The notes below the pieces were generated by a model. It did no database searches and had not been told where the DNA came from. It saw nothing but the letters and a program-made list of their open reading frames with translations. A program made the position numbers and the translations under genes. Of a DNA stretch of 64,000 nucleotides, positions 31,521-42,590 are shown in pieces. Origin of the DNA: Isochrysis galbana (Eukaryota > Haptophyta > Isochrysidales > Isochrysidaceae); NCBI GenBank assembly GCA_018136815.1, contig CM030938.1:3600248-3664247 (forward strand). The letters are read 5' to 3'. The stretch's first letter is position 1, and each line of letters starts with the position of its first letter.

Positions 31521-32840
31521 GTGGCTTAGAGATGGAGGGGGGGAGTCAGTACGCTTTGGAATGGGGGTGGGCGAAGGATTGCGCGTCGCAGTATGCTGTC
31601 TGGGATAGTCTGGATGAGTGTGTTGATTGCTCAGTACATGCCAAACGCATAGCATATAGCATGAGGATGACTGATGACTGACAGGCCCCCCCGGAGGGGC
31701 GTTAGTGCTTGAGGGGAGGGGCGCGAGGAGGCATCCCCCCATGACCCCTACTCTAAGAGTAGGTTGATGCCGTGTCCACTCTAGATGGTAGCCTTGAAAC
31801 TGACAGTTATTTTATTTATCGCATGTAGAGTTGTAGTAATAATAGTACTACTAATGAAGAATAGTGCGTAGTACGTGTTGAAAAGTTGAACAAGTAACAT
31901 GGAACACAAACGAATGCAATGTAAATATACAGCACTATCAGCATCGACCCAAAACTTCAAGAAATCCTCTTAAGGCGTAGATTGGGGCCAAGCGTCTAGC
32001 CACTGGCCAAATCAGCATCACGTAGTGACGATGATGTGATACAAAGTAAACAAGTACATGACCAGTGTATCCGAGAGCTAAGCCCAGGCATCGCGAGCAC
32101 TCAAGGATATCTGGGCTTTCTTCCTTGCTTTATGCCAATCTGGATTCCTCCAGGGGCCCACACTGTGACCGATCCGAACGCCCCACATCGGGGCAAACCT
32201 TCTGGAGCGTCAGAAAGCTGTGGTTGGCAGAATCATGTTTCGCCTGTGCGCGGGCAGGTGAAGCTGGTCAGCGCGTCGGCAGCGATTTGCACGGAAATTG
32301 TGTGCATGGCGATTGGCATACTGCTGGATTGATCCCAACGTCTGCCACCCAATGCCTGCAAGCCGGAGCTGGAATTACTCTTGGAGAGATATTGACCGCT
32401 TGTGGCACGGCCATGGCCTACCACGCGCGGCTTCGATTACCTCCGTGGTGCGCGGTGCTGGGGCGGTGTAGTTTGAGTGACGCCTCGCGGTGTTAATGAT
32501 GGGTCGGTGTAACGGTGTCGCGCGGGCGGGCTTCTGCGGCGTTGCTCGCCTGCAAGTCCGTCCTCCCCCCATGGCTGGCGCCTCGCGCCTCGCCGAGGCG
32601 CGAGGCGACGCGGCGGAGTGGAAAATACAATTCCGAGCCATGCCGGTTTAGCAATACCATAAATAAGTGTGTACTACTAATATTTTGTACATAATAGTCG
32701 TCAGGTGGTTAGTGGGTGATTCGTGATTCACAGGGTATTCATTTGAGTGTGTGGCGATTCAGAGGTTGTTCGTATTTGGGGGAGGGGGGGAGGGGGGCTG
32801 ACTATGCTGCTATTGAAGTGTGAGGTATGTGCTCGACGTC
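31521..32840. other. No confident gene
   Basis: Mixed-composition DNA. Around 32080-32440 the minus strand has a few protein-like strings (LSDAPEGLPRCGAFGSV, ISVQIAADALTSFTC) but no continuous frame or known family. Confidence 0.3.
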
Positions 32841-32883
32841 TCCTCCTCCTCCTCTCCTCCTCCTCCTCCTCCTCCTCTCCTCC
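32841..32883. repeat. (CTC)n trinucleotide microsatellite
   Basis: CTC/TCC triplets with two single-base interruptions over about 43 bp. Confidence 0.9.
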
Positions 32884-34957
32884 TGGCTCTTAACTTAACC
32901 TGGCGAAGTGGAGTGGCTGTGGCTGTGGCTGTGTACTGAGGCTCTAAGGATTGTTGAGACAGGGGATGGGGCTCTCCAGGGGCGACCGTGCTCATGGAGG
33001 GCTGAGCACATGGAGCGCTGGGACTGGAGGGAGGCATGGCACCGGTGGGAGCACCGCTCACACAAGCTTGGGGCGACGGCGGTCGGGAGAGCTCGTCCAG
33101 AGCCCCAGGGAGTGCGGCCATGGGCGCGACTCTCGGAATTCTGGGACGAGAGAAAACGCGGGAAACACACGGGGGCGCGCGCAAGGAAAGAAAGGGGGCG
33201 CACACATGAGAAAACAAGGGAGGGGGATCGAGAGCGATCACCCCTATCCTAACTAACACACGGGGGGAAGAGAGGAAGATCGGGATCGGAGGATCCCGAT
33301 CGGACGGAGAGGATGCGACCCGAAAGGGAGAAACCAAAACACGCGAAGGCGGGAAAACAAAGAGGGAAGAGGGAGAGAGCCTCTCTTTGGAAAAAGGCGG
33401 CTCTCCCCCTAACCACAACAACCACGTTCCGAGTTCTAGTTCTAGGCCACGCATGAAAATTTTAGGAAGTTTGGGCCCTTGTTTGAATCTTTGGCTTCCT
33501 CGCTTCATTCGCTTCATTCGCTTCATTCCATTCGTTTCAGTCGTGAGTGATCATTCGTTTGTTCGAGTGTGATTGTGTGTGTGCCTGTGCTTGGTCCGGA
33601 CGTGCACCCCGATACCCCGATTGAGACTTGTCTTCAAACCTACGCGATCGCTTTTCGTTGAACCCACTGTCAGTGCCACTGAGAGTGCACGCTCTTTGGA
33701 GGCTGAGATAAGGGGTCACACACTTTCACTCACTTTCAGTCGTCAGTCGTGTTCGTGTTTCATTGTTTCGGCTTTTTTGTTCGTTCGTTCAAGCTTGCAA
33801 GCTTGTTTTGGGCTCCTTGATCAACCCATGACTCGCGTGGACGCTCGACTTGAGTCGGGGGGGTGTCGCATCCAGAGTATTTTGTACTCTAGGCGGATGT
33901 GGTGCTTCTACTATCAATGTCATGTGAGCTGTATGTAAAGGTGAAGAAAATCGAGGGAGTTTTGTTTTTTGTTTTCGCCACAATGAGTTGTCTCGAAGCT
34001 CCGCCGCATTGCACGTCGTCTCTCGTTTCATTGGTCATTGGTTTGTTTGTGCGATGTTGCGTTAGTTTTCGGAGTTTTCTTGTTGGTTGGTGAGTGAGTG
34101 ATGTGGGGGTGGTGTCTAGTCTTTCCTCGTCGCGATGTAGCGCGCCCTTTCCCTTTCCCTTTCCCGCCTCTCTCAAGACTTCTCTACACTCCATGCTCTA
34201 GCCCCGCTGAGACTTGCCTCGATCAAGCACGCGCTTGATTCCATACCCTTCCACTCCATCGTCCTAGCCCCTAGATATCGCGCGGGGGAGGGCCGAGGAC
34301 CCCCCAAATTCTGCGAAATTTCGCACAAAATCTTTGGGTGAAATCCCCCCTCAAATTTCAAATTTTGGATAAAAAATCCGAAATTCTGACCTTGGCCTAG
34401 CGCGGCCCCCTTGGCCCCTCCTCGCCTCCTCGCTTCGAATAAGGACGTTTTCGTCAGCGTTGCGCGCCGACGCGCGCGCCTGGTCCGGCGATTCAGCGGG
34501 CGAGATTTGCGACGCCATGGCGACTGAGTGCGCGCTAGTGGTGCCTTTGACCGGCGCCTGCTCGCCTGGGCCGTACCCAGAGCGGCTGGGGAGACTTGGG
34601 CCACGAAGGACGCCGATGCCAAGGGTTGGGCACGCGCCAAGCGCCAAGGAGTTGGCTACCCCCGGAGTACCTTCAAAAGTTTTTGAAGCCTCGATGGGGA
34701 AACACGGCTGGGGTGGTCTCCAAACACGGCAAAACCGGCAGGTCGGAGAAACACGGGAACAACCCGAACACCGGACAACCAACCTCGAAAAAAAGAAAGG
34801 CGATGGGGGGGAAGGGGTTAGAAATGCGGCGAAGACTGTTGGCCTCCCCCCTTCTAATGCGGCGAGAACACGGTGACGAGAGGGGGAGAGCAACCACCAT
34901 GATGGCGCTCATCCTGCCGGCTGTATATGTTACCCCCCAGGAGCCAACGCCCCCAGG
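32884..34957. other. No gene seen; small tandem and dispersed repeats
   Basis: Includes three copies of CTTCATTCG near 33499-33527. A segment at 34375-34410 (AAATTCTGACCTTGGCCTAG) is shared with 16160-16182. Long frames are low-complexity. Confidence 0.35.
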
Positions 34958-35075
34958 AGCTCTCGGGGGCCCCCGAGAGCTATCGGGGGGAATTTTTTTC
35001 CCGATCGCCAACAGCCCCCCCGAGAGCTATCGGGGGACCGAGAGAATCCCCCGAGAGCTATCGGGGGAGTTTTTA
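34958..35075. repeat. 24-bp perfect palindrome plus three CCCGAGAGCTATCGGGGG units
   Basis: 34958-34981 is self-complementary: AGCTCTCGGGGG joined to its own complement. It is followed by three CCCCGAGAGCTATCGGGGG copies (around 34971, 35017 and 35051), each an imperfect palindrome, spaced 34-46 bp apart. It sits about 450-570 bp upstream of the NEK start codon. Confidence 0.8.
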
Positions 35076-35155
35076 TGCACCGGGAAAGTGGTCCGGTACT
35101 CCTACGAGCGGTGCGGGCGCGCGGCTTCTTGGGGCGCTCGTGGGGGGGCGTGGTG

Positions 35156-35215
35156 CCCCCCCCCCCCCCCCCCCCCCCCCTCTCTCTCCCCCCCCCCCCC
35201 CCCCCCCTCCCCCCC
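35156..35215. repeat. Homopolymer C tracts upstream of the NEK gene
   Basis: C25, TCTCTCT, C20, T, C7. Prone to sequencing length error, and proline-rich frames over it are meaningless. Confidence 0.95.
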
Positions 35216-35523
35216 GGCGCGCGCGCCCAATCCCTGCGCCTCCTACTCTTCTACTCTTCTCCTGTGGATAGCTTTTTTTGGGCCACCTGCTTCCTCCCCC
35301 TTCTCTCTTCCTCCCACTCTCCCCCCTCTACTCTAAGGCTCTCTTTTCTCTCTCTCCCTCTCAGCGCCGCGCGCGCCGGTCGTTGCGCCGCCGCTCCCTC
35401 CCCTCCCTCCCCTCTCTCCCCTCCACCTTCCACCCTCTCCGCCCGCCCCCCTTTTCCCTCCCTCCCCCCTCTTCTCCCTCTCCCACGGAGGGAGGGAGGC
35501 GCCGTGCAAGCCGCGCGCCCGCG

Positions 35524-38500
35524 ATGGATAAGTATCGCAAGATCAGGGTGGTCGGCAAAGGTGCCTTTGGCGCGGCGGTGCTAGTGCAGTCACGCGCGAG
35601 GCCGTCGGAGCAGTACATTGTCAAGGAGGTGGACGTCTCGCGGTTGGGCCAGCGGGAGAGGGACGAGGCAAAGAAGGAGATCAAGCTGCTCGCCTCGTTC
35701 AATCACCCCAACATCGTCCGCTACCGTGACTCCTTCCTCGAAATGGGCAAGCTGCACATTGTGATGGACTTTGCCGAGGGAGGAGATCTGCACAACCTGC
35801 TCAAGCAGACATCCGCCTCGGGCAGACTGTTGCCTGAGGACCTCGTGATAGATTACTTCGTACAGCTCTGCCTCGCGATGAAGCATGTGCACGATCGCAA
35901 GGTGCTGCACCGAGACATCAAGTCGCAAAACATCTTCCTCACCCAGAACAAGAAGGCGAGCTCCTGCACGCGGTTGACTCGCCGTCTACCCGCTGGGCTA
36001 AGCTCTCGTGTCATAGCGGCGGCCCAACACTCCTATCGCCCCCTCCCCCGCTCCCACCCTTCCCTCAGGTCGTGAAGCTCGGAGACTTTGGGATCGCGCG
36101 CATGCTCAATTCCACACTCGAGCTCGCGCGAACTGCCTGCGGAACGCCTTACTACATGTCGCCCGAAATTTGTGACAACAAGCCATACAACGACAAGTCC
36201 GACGTGTGGAGCATGGGGTGTCTGCTTTACGAGATGGCCTCGCTCAAGTGCCCTTTCGATGCTCGTGACATGCGGGGACTAGTGGTCAAGATTCTACGCG
36301 GCACCTTCCCGCCCCTCCCCCGTGTCTACTCAGCCGAGCTCTCTCAGCTCGTTGCGCGCTGCTTGATGCGCGATCCGCAAAAGCGCCCGTCGGTCAACGA
36401 ACTATTGGACCTCCCAATTGTGCGTCGCCGGATTGAGCGTTTCCTAACCGAACAGCAGGCTGCCGCCGAATTTGCGCACACCATGATCCATCGGAACCCC
36501 AGCCGCAACAAGGAGCATCCGGCCATGAGCGACCTTGTCAATCGAGAGGTTGTCAAGCGGACACCGCTAGAGGCGGCAGCACCGGAGATTCCTCCGCCAT
36601 CCAATTTCCCAGCTGCGCGCCCTGTTAGCCGACCGGGCGCGCCGAGCGTTTTCAAGGGTCCTGAAAGCGCGGCGATCGCTCGGCCGGCCTACGGCCTTCG
36701 CGAACAATATGAGGCGCAACAGGCGGCACGAGCCCGCGCTCTCGAGGAGGAGCGTAAGGCGGCGGTGCAAGCGGAGCGCAAGCGGCTGCTCGAGCAACAG
36801 CAGCAGCGAGTGGCTGAGCAGCGTGCAGCGCAGGAGCAGGCGGCAGCAGGCCGTGCTGCAGCTGCACGCGAGGCGGCGGCAGCGCGTGCACGAGCGGCGG
36901 CGGCCGAGCAAATGAGAAACCCAGTTGGAGGCCTCGGCCTAGGCGGAAGGAACATTCAGGTCAGTGCTAGCCCCACCGCGGCACGCCTCCCGTCCCTTTC
37001 GCCGACTGTTGAGTGCCCACGCATGATGGTGGCGAGGCGAGGCCTTGCGACCGCCGTGTGATTACAGCACGCGTTCTTACCACTTGCGGCCTTGCAGGTC
37101 AACACGCCTACCAACCTACGGCTGCAATCACCTGCCAACCCAGAGCTCGCGCGGCTGCAGCGTCAACGCCAACTTCTCGAGGAGCGGCGGAAAGAATTGC
37201 AACGTGCTCGCGAGGCTGAGGAGGCTGAGCAGGCAGCGGCGCGGCGACGTGAAGAGCACCAGCGAAGGATCGACGCGGAGACGGCCGGACGCCAAGCTGC
37301 ATATGGTGGCGGCCGGCGGGGTGACGTCAACATTGCCCGGACGGGAAGCGCAGGTGCCACGCGCGCCGGCGCCGCGCGTGAAGAGTTCTTGGCGCGCCAG
37401 CGCCAGGCTGAGGCAAATCGTCGGCGGCAGCTCGATGATCTTGGTCTTGGACCAGGTGCCCCGATTCCGATCGAACGAGCAGCACCTCGTGGCAGCGCCG
37501 CTCGTGAGGTGGAAGGGCATGATTCCGTGGATCCCCTCCTTGTGCCGAAGCAAACAAAGGAATGGGGCGTGCCTCCAGCGAAAGCCTATGGCATTGTCGG
37601 CGGCGGGGGCGGCGGCGGGGGCGCTGGAGGCGGAGGTGGTGGCGGGGGATTGGATGGGCGAGGGAGGATGGGACCCCCCGATGCCCGTGGCGATGGCGGC
37701 ATCGCTCGTGGCGTCGGTCCTCCCATCGATCATCGCGCTCAGGTGCTGGCGGACGCGGCCCAGCGGCGAAAGCAGGAGATGGAAGCGAAGGATGCTGCGG
37801 CGCGTGAGGCTGTCCGGAGAGTTTGGCTCGAAAACCAAGCTGCTGCTCAAGCGAACCGTGCAAAGTTGGCCGGCAACGAGGCGGAAGCGGCGGCCGCCGC
37901 CGCCGCCGCCGCACGTGCTGCTGCCGCCGCTGAGGTGGAGGCGGAGGCGGCACGTGCTGCGGCGGCCGCACGTGCTGCCGCCGCTGCTGCGGCAGCCCCC
38001 TCGGCAGAGCCGCCACGCCCGATCAACCAGGTGGATATTCCTGCGGCTGCGCGTCGAGCAGAATTTCAAGCCGCAAAAGAAGCGGCCGAGAGGAATCGGC
38101 AGCGCGTCCTTGAGGAGCACGAGGGTCTTATGGATGGGCGGGCGACCGACAATGCGACACCTGCAGATGTGGATGCCAATGGCAGCGGAGCCCGGCCTTT
38201 GCGCGTTCCCGACCACATCGCCCGCAAGCTGGATAAGCGGCAGGCGGAGGTAGCAGAGCGCAAGATGCGCCGGGCGTCATCGTCGGAGGACTCACCGGCG
38301 GGTGCGAATGGTGCCTACGGTGGCGCACAGGGCTTCGGTGCAACGCGTGAAGACTATGTCGCCGAACGTGATTATGAGCCTGCGGTGGAAGTCGATGAGG
38401 AAGAAGTCAGGCGCGTGGAAGCGGAGCGCGAAGCCGAGCAATTCGGCGCAATGCTGGAGACGCTGCGCGAGCTCCACCTCGCCAAGCCGGGCGGCATGGC

Positions 38501-38900
38501 GGCGAGGGATGGTGATCTGCTAGGAGCGACGGCACCCGCACGCGAGCATGCGGAGAACGTGCCCGGGGATGAGGAGACTGAGGAGGAGGAGCAACTGCGT
38601 AATTCGGCCGCCGACCAAGATTTGGTGGCGGCTGGGCTGATGTCGGGTGTGGCTGAGGAGACTGATGATGATCTCGCGTCCTCGAGCGAGATGTCGGCCG
38701 CGGCGTTGAAGCGGAGGCTATGCGCGCAGCTCGGTGAGGAGGTCTTCGAGGAAGCCCACGCCCGACTGCAATGCGTGGCTGAGGAGGAGGACGACGATGT
38801 CCTCGTGGCCGATATCCAGCGAATCTTGGGTGCCGACCGGCTAGACAAGTTGCCGATGATGTTGAAGCTCATTTTCTTGGAGGAACAGCAGCAGGCGTCA
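35524..38900 (+). CDS. NEK: NEK-family Ser/Thr kinase with long coiled-coil tail (3' end lost in gap)
   Basis: Exons 35524-35955, 36069-36959 and 37098 to the gap at 38901; at least 1042 aa. Kinase domain residues 1-265: glycine loop GKGAFG (11-16), K34, E52, HRD (129-131), DFG (150-152), SPE in YYMSPEI and the NEK hallmark VHDRKVLHRDIKSQNIFL. Intron 1 has a GC donor (AAGAAG then GCGAGC) with a normal CAG acceptor; no GT donor keeps frame. The tail is A/E/R-rich helical (residues about 345-470 and 680-800) with an acidic region and a C-terminal segment (KRRLCAQLGEEVFEEAHARL, DIQRILGADRLDKLPMMLKL) like the conserved end of NEK1/NEK5. Those kinases act in cilia and the cell cycle, and the role here is inferred. 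The true C terminus is not visible. Confidence 0.88.
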
Positions 38901-39000
38901 NNNNNNNNNNNNNNNNNNNNNNNNNNNNNNNNNNNNNNNNNNNNNNNNNNNNNNNNNNNNNNNNNNNNNNNNNNNNNNNNNNNNNNNNNNNNNNNNNNNN
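38901..39000. other. Assembly gap (100 N) truncating the NEK gene
   Basis: Exactly 100 N. The right edge starts inside LINE sequence, so continuity of the NEK gene with what follows is not shown. Confidence 0.99.
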
Positions 39001-39100
39001 CCGCGTCCTAGCCCAAGACATCCCTGTACGCATCGTCATAGAATCAATCGAAGAGAAGCTCAACAAAAAAGGCACCTCCTCACGCAAGGCGGCGTCTGAC
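39001..39100 (+). mobile_element. LINE ORF1-like fragment at gap edge
   Basis: The plus strand reads RVLAQDIPVRIVIESIEEKL then NKKGTSSRKA, matching IAVRTKIDSIEDKINKKGTS in the nested LINE (minus strand, about 58770-58700). About 100 bp only, cut on the left by the gap. Confidence 0.75.
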
Positions 39101-39209
39101 TCCAGGTTGCCTTGCTCCTCATCCGAGGGTGGCTCCTGAGTGGCAGGGACAATCGAGGGTGGTGAGGCTATGGCTATGGCTAGGTCTGAGGTCTGAGGGA
39201 GTGGTTGAT

Positions 39210-39500
39210 AAAAAAAATATTCTTGAAGATGACTACTACGTTGCTAGCCGCCGTCCCCTTTTCTGGGGTCTACGCCTGCCATCGCCTTCGCCCTACCCTC
39301 ACTATCCTTCCCGTTCCCCCCCTCGTTCCTTTTTGTTCGGTTTCGGGGGGTCGACCCACGTACACTACTTTGGGCCTAATGCCGGGGGAGGGGGAGGGCG
39401 GGCCTTTTGTATTCTGTTTGAGTGGGGGCGCATTCGTGCGCGCCGCTGTGTGGGGGCCCAGCCTTGCGGCTTTCCCCAAGGTGTGAGGGAGTGGTTGATG
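39210..39500 (-). mobile_element. LINE 3'-end fragment
   Basis: A-run (39210-39217), ATATTCTTGAAGATG, then pyrimidine-rich CCCTACCCTCACTATCC, GGTTTCGGGGGGTCGACC and CACGTACACTACTTTGGG. This parallels the 9344-9530 3' end (TTTCCGGGGTTCGACCTCGG, GTGCACTACCTGAGG). Confidence 0.7.
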
Positions 39501-40288
39501 AAGGCGGGTAGCATGCGTCTTGAGACGCCTCTTGGTTCTCGCTTCTTTGTGGGGTCGTGTGCTGCTGTGTTGGCTATGGGCTTGTGTCTTGATACGTGTT
39601 GGACTTGTTGTTGGAGTTGTGCCCATAAGGGCCACCCGGTCTCGGGCCGCACTGCCGGGGCAGCGCGGCCGTCTCCAGGGTGGGAGAGGCCTCTGCCATA
39701 AGGCATGCCTGGTGGAGGAGTGGCTCTTTTGATCTGGTACTGGTGTGCTGCTCTCCATCCACAGCCTGTGTCCCACCATGGGGTGGGCCAGCATGGCTGC
39801 TGTTCCTGGTGTGGCCGGGGCCACGGGCCGTGCGGCGCGACCGGGGTCGCGCTCACCTGCTCGGCCTCTGCGGGCGGACGCGGCCGCTTCGCCTGCGACA
39901 GCTCCATGGGTACTAGGGCCACCAGGCGCCCAAGTGCTGCCTCGCCACTCGGCGGGAAGGGCTGCACGGGAAAGGGAGGGGCTCCACTCGGCGGGAAGAC
40001 ACGGAGCAAGTGCCGTTTCCTGGGGTGGGGGAAGTTGCGATGGTGGCGGCGGGGCTGGGGGTTCGTGGTAAAACCCGTCACGAAACACCAAACGGCACTT
40101 CACAACTAGGTTTCAGTCACATTGGGGGGGGGTTCATCCCGAGGGTACCACTCGGCGGAGAGGGCTGCACGAGCGATCCGACTCCGCCAGAAAGTTGTTT
40201 GGTTCCCCCCCCTACTCCCTCATGCGGAAATCAACCCCTTGTACGACAATTGCGTTTACAAAATATAATCGTTGCTACTAATTCAAAC
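39501..40288. other. GC-rich repeat-like DNA; no confident gene
   Basis: Contains the internally repeated unit CCACTCGGCGGGAAG (39947, 39990) and a third related CCACTCGGCGGAGAGGGCTG (40149). A long minus-strand frame (39270-40103) may be the 5' continuation of the adjacent LINE but has no recognisable domain. Confidence 0.35.
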
Positions 40289-41290
40289 ATGGGTAGCCTC
40301 TCCACCCTCGCACTCACTCATATTCCCGACACTACAGGCCCAGTGACTAGGTCAGTACATGGCTTGGTAACAAAACTTCTGAATAATCCCCTTCATCACC
40401 TCACCGGGCGACCACCTTCTTCTCCTCCCCCCGGGCAACCTCCTCCTCCGTCCCCCTCCCCCTCTTCGCCCTCGCCGCCGCCGCTCTCGCCTATGAAGGA
40501 TGCATTAGCAAGATTCAAGGGAACCCAAGAACAGTTGGACCGATTGCAAAAAGAATCGAAAGGGAACCCCAAACCGGGCGAAACAGCTCAGTGGCTGTCG
40601 TACTACAGCATTTACCTCGGGATTTTAATCACCGTCTTGAAATACCTGCAGGAACTTGCCGAAGTGAGATCGAAAGAGCTAAAACGTGAGTTACACCTGA
40701 CTAAACTAACGCAAGAGTACCAAACCCATGGGTTAGCCCGACATACTAGATCTTATGCGAAAATGGCGGCTGAGTTCAAAAAACGAGTGGATTCTTACAC
40801 AACTATGGTAAGTACCCTTGAGGAATTGGCCAAGAAAACACCCGAACCAATTTCGTTTAGGGACGCTGTCTCAAGCATTCTCGATGAGGAATGGACAGCT
40901 TTGTCTAAAGCTCTGGAAGAGATTGACACATTGGAATTGGCGCTGATGAGGGGTCCCGTAACCCATATCGAGAACTACGTACTTACCAAACCTGAAGTTA
41001 GCAATCACTTAAAAAAACATCTGCGAGAATTCAAGGAAAGATACGACAAAGTCTTAGAAGACTACTGCCCGGTATTCAATAAAAAGAAGCTGCTATCACT
41101 ACGTAGCAATAACACAAAACTATACGAACTGCAACGGAAGCTAGAATTGTTCATTGAGATCGTCAGTGAGTACTCTCAAGAATATGCCGGCAAATTTATT
41201 AGTGACATTCATAAGCTAAACGAAGAATATCATGTCGTAGTCGAGGAAGCTTACAAGGTAATAATGAGTAAACAGGGAAACACCTCTTGA
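40289..41290 (+). CDS. Orphan coiled-coil protein, A/T-rich for this region
   Basis: Single exon, 333 aa from ATG 40289 (GTTTACAAAATATAATCG lies just upstream). The N-terminal 70 residues end in a P/S-rich linker. From about 70 on the protein is almost all helical, with charged heptads (DALARFKGTQEQLDRLQKES, SIYLGILITVLKYLQELAEV, LSKALEEIDTLELALMRGP, LKKHLREFKERYDKVLEDY, LYELQRKLELFIEIVSEYSQ). Codons favour AAA, GAA and ACT, unlike the C/G-ending codons of neighbouring host genes and closer to the copia and LINE genes here. No known family was recognised. It may be the product of an unidentified mobile element or virus-derived insert, or an expressed orphan. No TIR or LTR was found around it. 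Confidence 0.65.
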   Translation: MGSLSTLALTHIPDTTGPVTRSVHGLVTKLLNNPLHHLTGRPPSSPPPGQPPPPSPSPSSPSPPPLSPMKDALARFKGTQEQLDRLQKESKGNPKPGETAQWLSYYSIYLGILITVLKYLQELAEVRSKELKRELHLTKLTQEYQTHGLARHTRSYAKMAAEFKKRVDSYTTMVSTLEELAKKTPEPISFRDAVSSILDEEWTALSKALEEIDTLELALMRGPVTHIENYVLTKPEVSNHLKKHLREFKERYDKVLEDYCPVFNKKKLLSLRSNNTKLYELQRKLELFIEIVSEYSQEYAGKFISDIHKLNEEYHVVVEEAYKVIMSKQGNTS

Positions 41291-42490
41291 AGGGCGTGTC
41301 TCCGCGAAAGAGCGGACGAGACGCCCCCACCGGAGAGCAACCTTGCTCGTCAGATATTTTTGGGGGCGGGCGCGCGGAGAGAGAGAGGCACCCCCCCCCC
41401 TTCCCATCCACAGCCCCTCTACCCCATCCCCCGGCGAGTAGGCTCCCCAGGCGTTGTGGATGGCACAGGCGTTGTCGAAGGAGACCCTCTCGGGGCGCGC
41501 CCTCATGCCGAGCCAAGGCGATGCTGTTCTCGTCGCGTACGTGGTGCTCCTGGGCCTCTCCTTCGGGGTGCTCGCGGGGGGGGCTCATGGTAGGGTGAGA
41601 CTGGAAGGGAAAGGAGACCAAATGAAGGCAAGCCGCCTAGGTGGGGAGCGGCGGCGCGCTCCATGGCAACCAACTATAAAGTTAGTTGGCCTCCACTACG
41701 GGCTAGATAGAGCACCCCGCTCGCCCCTATAATCCCCACAACCCGGGCCCCTAGGCTACCCTAGGTAGCGCACGGGGGGGGTAGCCGCGAAGCCGGTTGG
41801 GAGGGGGGGGGGGGAAGGGGGCAACGGGTGTGGCTTCAATGTAGTGACCCCAGGCCTACCTAGCGAGACGAAGATATTGATATTACGGAAGTTTTTTCAA
41901 AGGTTTTTGCAACCTACTACTGAGAAATGTGCACCCGTCTAAGCAGTGTACTCGGCATGATCGACCTAGTTTCACCTTTGCCAAACCCCCCTATAGAAAA
42001 CGTATTTGATGATTTCCGGGCGCTTCCCAGCGCTGTGAGAACCCAAGAAGAATGGGCGCACATGTCATCGGGGCACAATGATGGAACCCATCAGGCTCCC
42101 GCTCTCCTACATCGACCGATGCAGGGGTATACATCCCACAAGGCCTCCCCACGGGCGACAAGCCAACAATGACAAGGTACGTGAAAGTGAAGTACCGAGC
42201 TAGACATGAAGGGCAGGGATGGCATGATAGCGCTGATGTTCGCGTCCTCGAAGGGACACGCCGAGTGGGCGGCGGGCTTGCTCAAGAGTTAGGCGTCGCC
42301 AACAACATGGCGAATCACTAAGGTGTGACCGCATTGATGCTTGCTTGCCGAGGGGGTCACATCCGGTGCTTGTGCGCCGCTCGGCGCGTGCATGGTGTCT
42401 TAGCACACGCGCGCGCACGGGGTGAACCCCTACCGAAAAACAAGTCAAGCATACACGATTGGATTCCATGATGATCTCATGTGCAGTCGA
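41291..42490. other. No confident gene; possible second foreign ORF remnant
   Basis: At 41927-42080 the plus-strand frame MCTRLSSVLGMIDLVSPLPN then NPPIENVFDDFRALPSAVRT has composition similar to the preceding orphan and could be a remnant of the same insert. C- and G-homopolymers lie at 41391-41402 and 41802-41815. The remainder is intergenic. Confidence 0.35.
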
Positions 42491-42590
42491 TTGACCGAGT
42501 TCTGCGCGTCCATCATCGAGGATGACTTGCAAGGTTGCGGTCCAACCATCAAGTGGACCTTATCCTTGCCTTGACCGAGTTCTGCGCGTC
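42491..42590. repeat. 20-bp direct repeat flanking the stop codon of the WD40/chromodomain gene
   Basis: TTGACCGAGTTCTGCGCGTC occurs at 42491-42510 and again at 42571-42590 (80-bp offset). The second copy lies inside the last codons of the minus-strand gene and the stop (42560-42562) lies between them, so a local duplication probably redefined the C terminus. Confidence 0.85.

Noticed and set aside
32810..33526. 238-aa minus-strand ORF with KRMKRMKRG start
   Set aside because: N terminus derives from the CTTCATTCG tandem repeat and the C terminus from the CTC microsatellite; nothing conserved in between.
35156..35215. Proline-rich protein N terminus upstream of NEK
   Set aside because: Poly-C homopolymer; the kinase begins at MDKYRKI.
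37045..38253. Arg-rich ORF overlapping the NEK tail
   Set aside because: Shadow of the A/E/R-rich coiled-coil coding frame, which is phase-consistent with the kinase exons.
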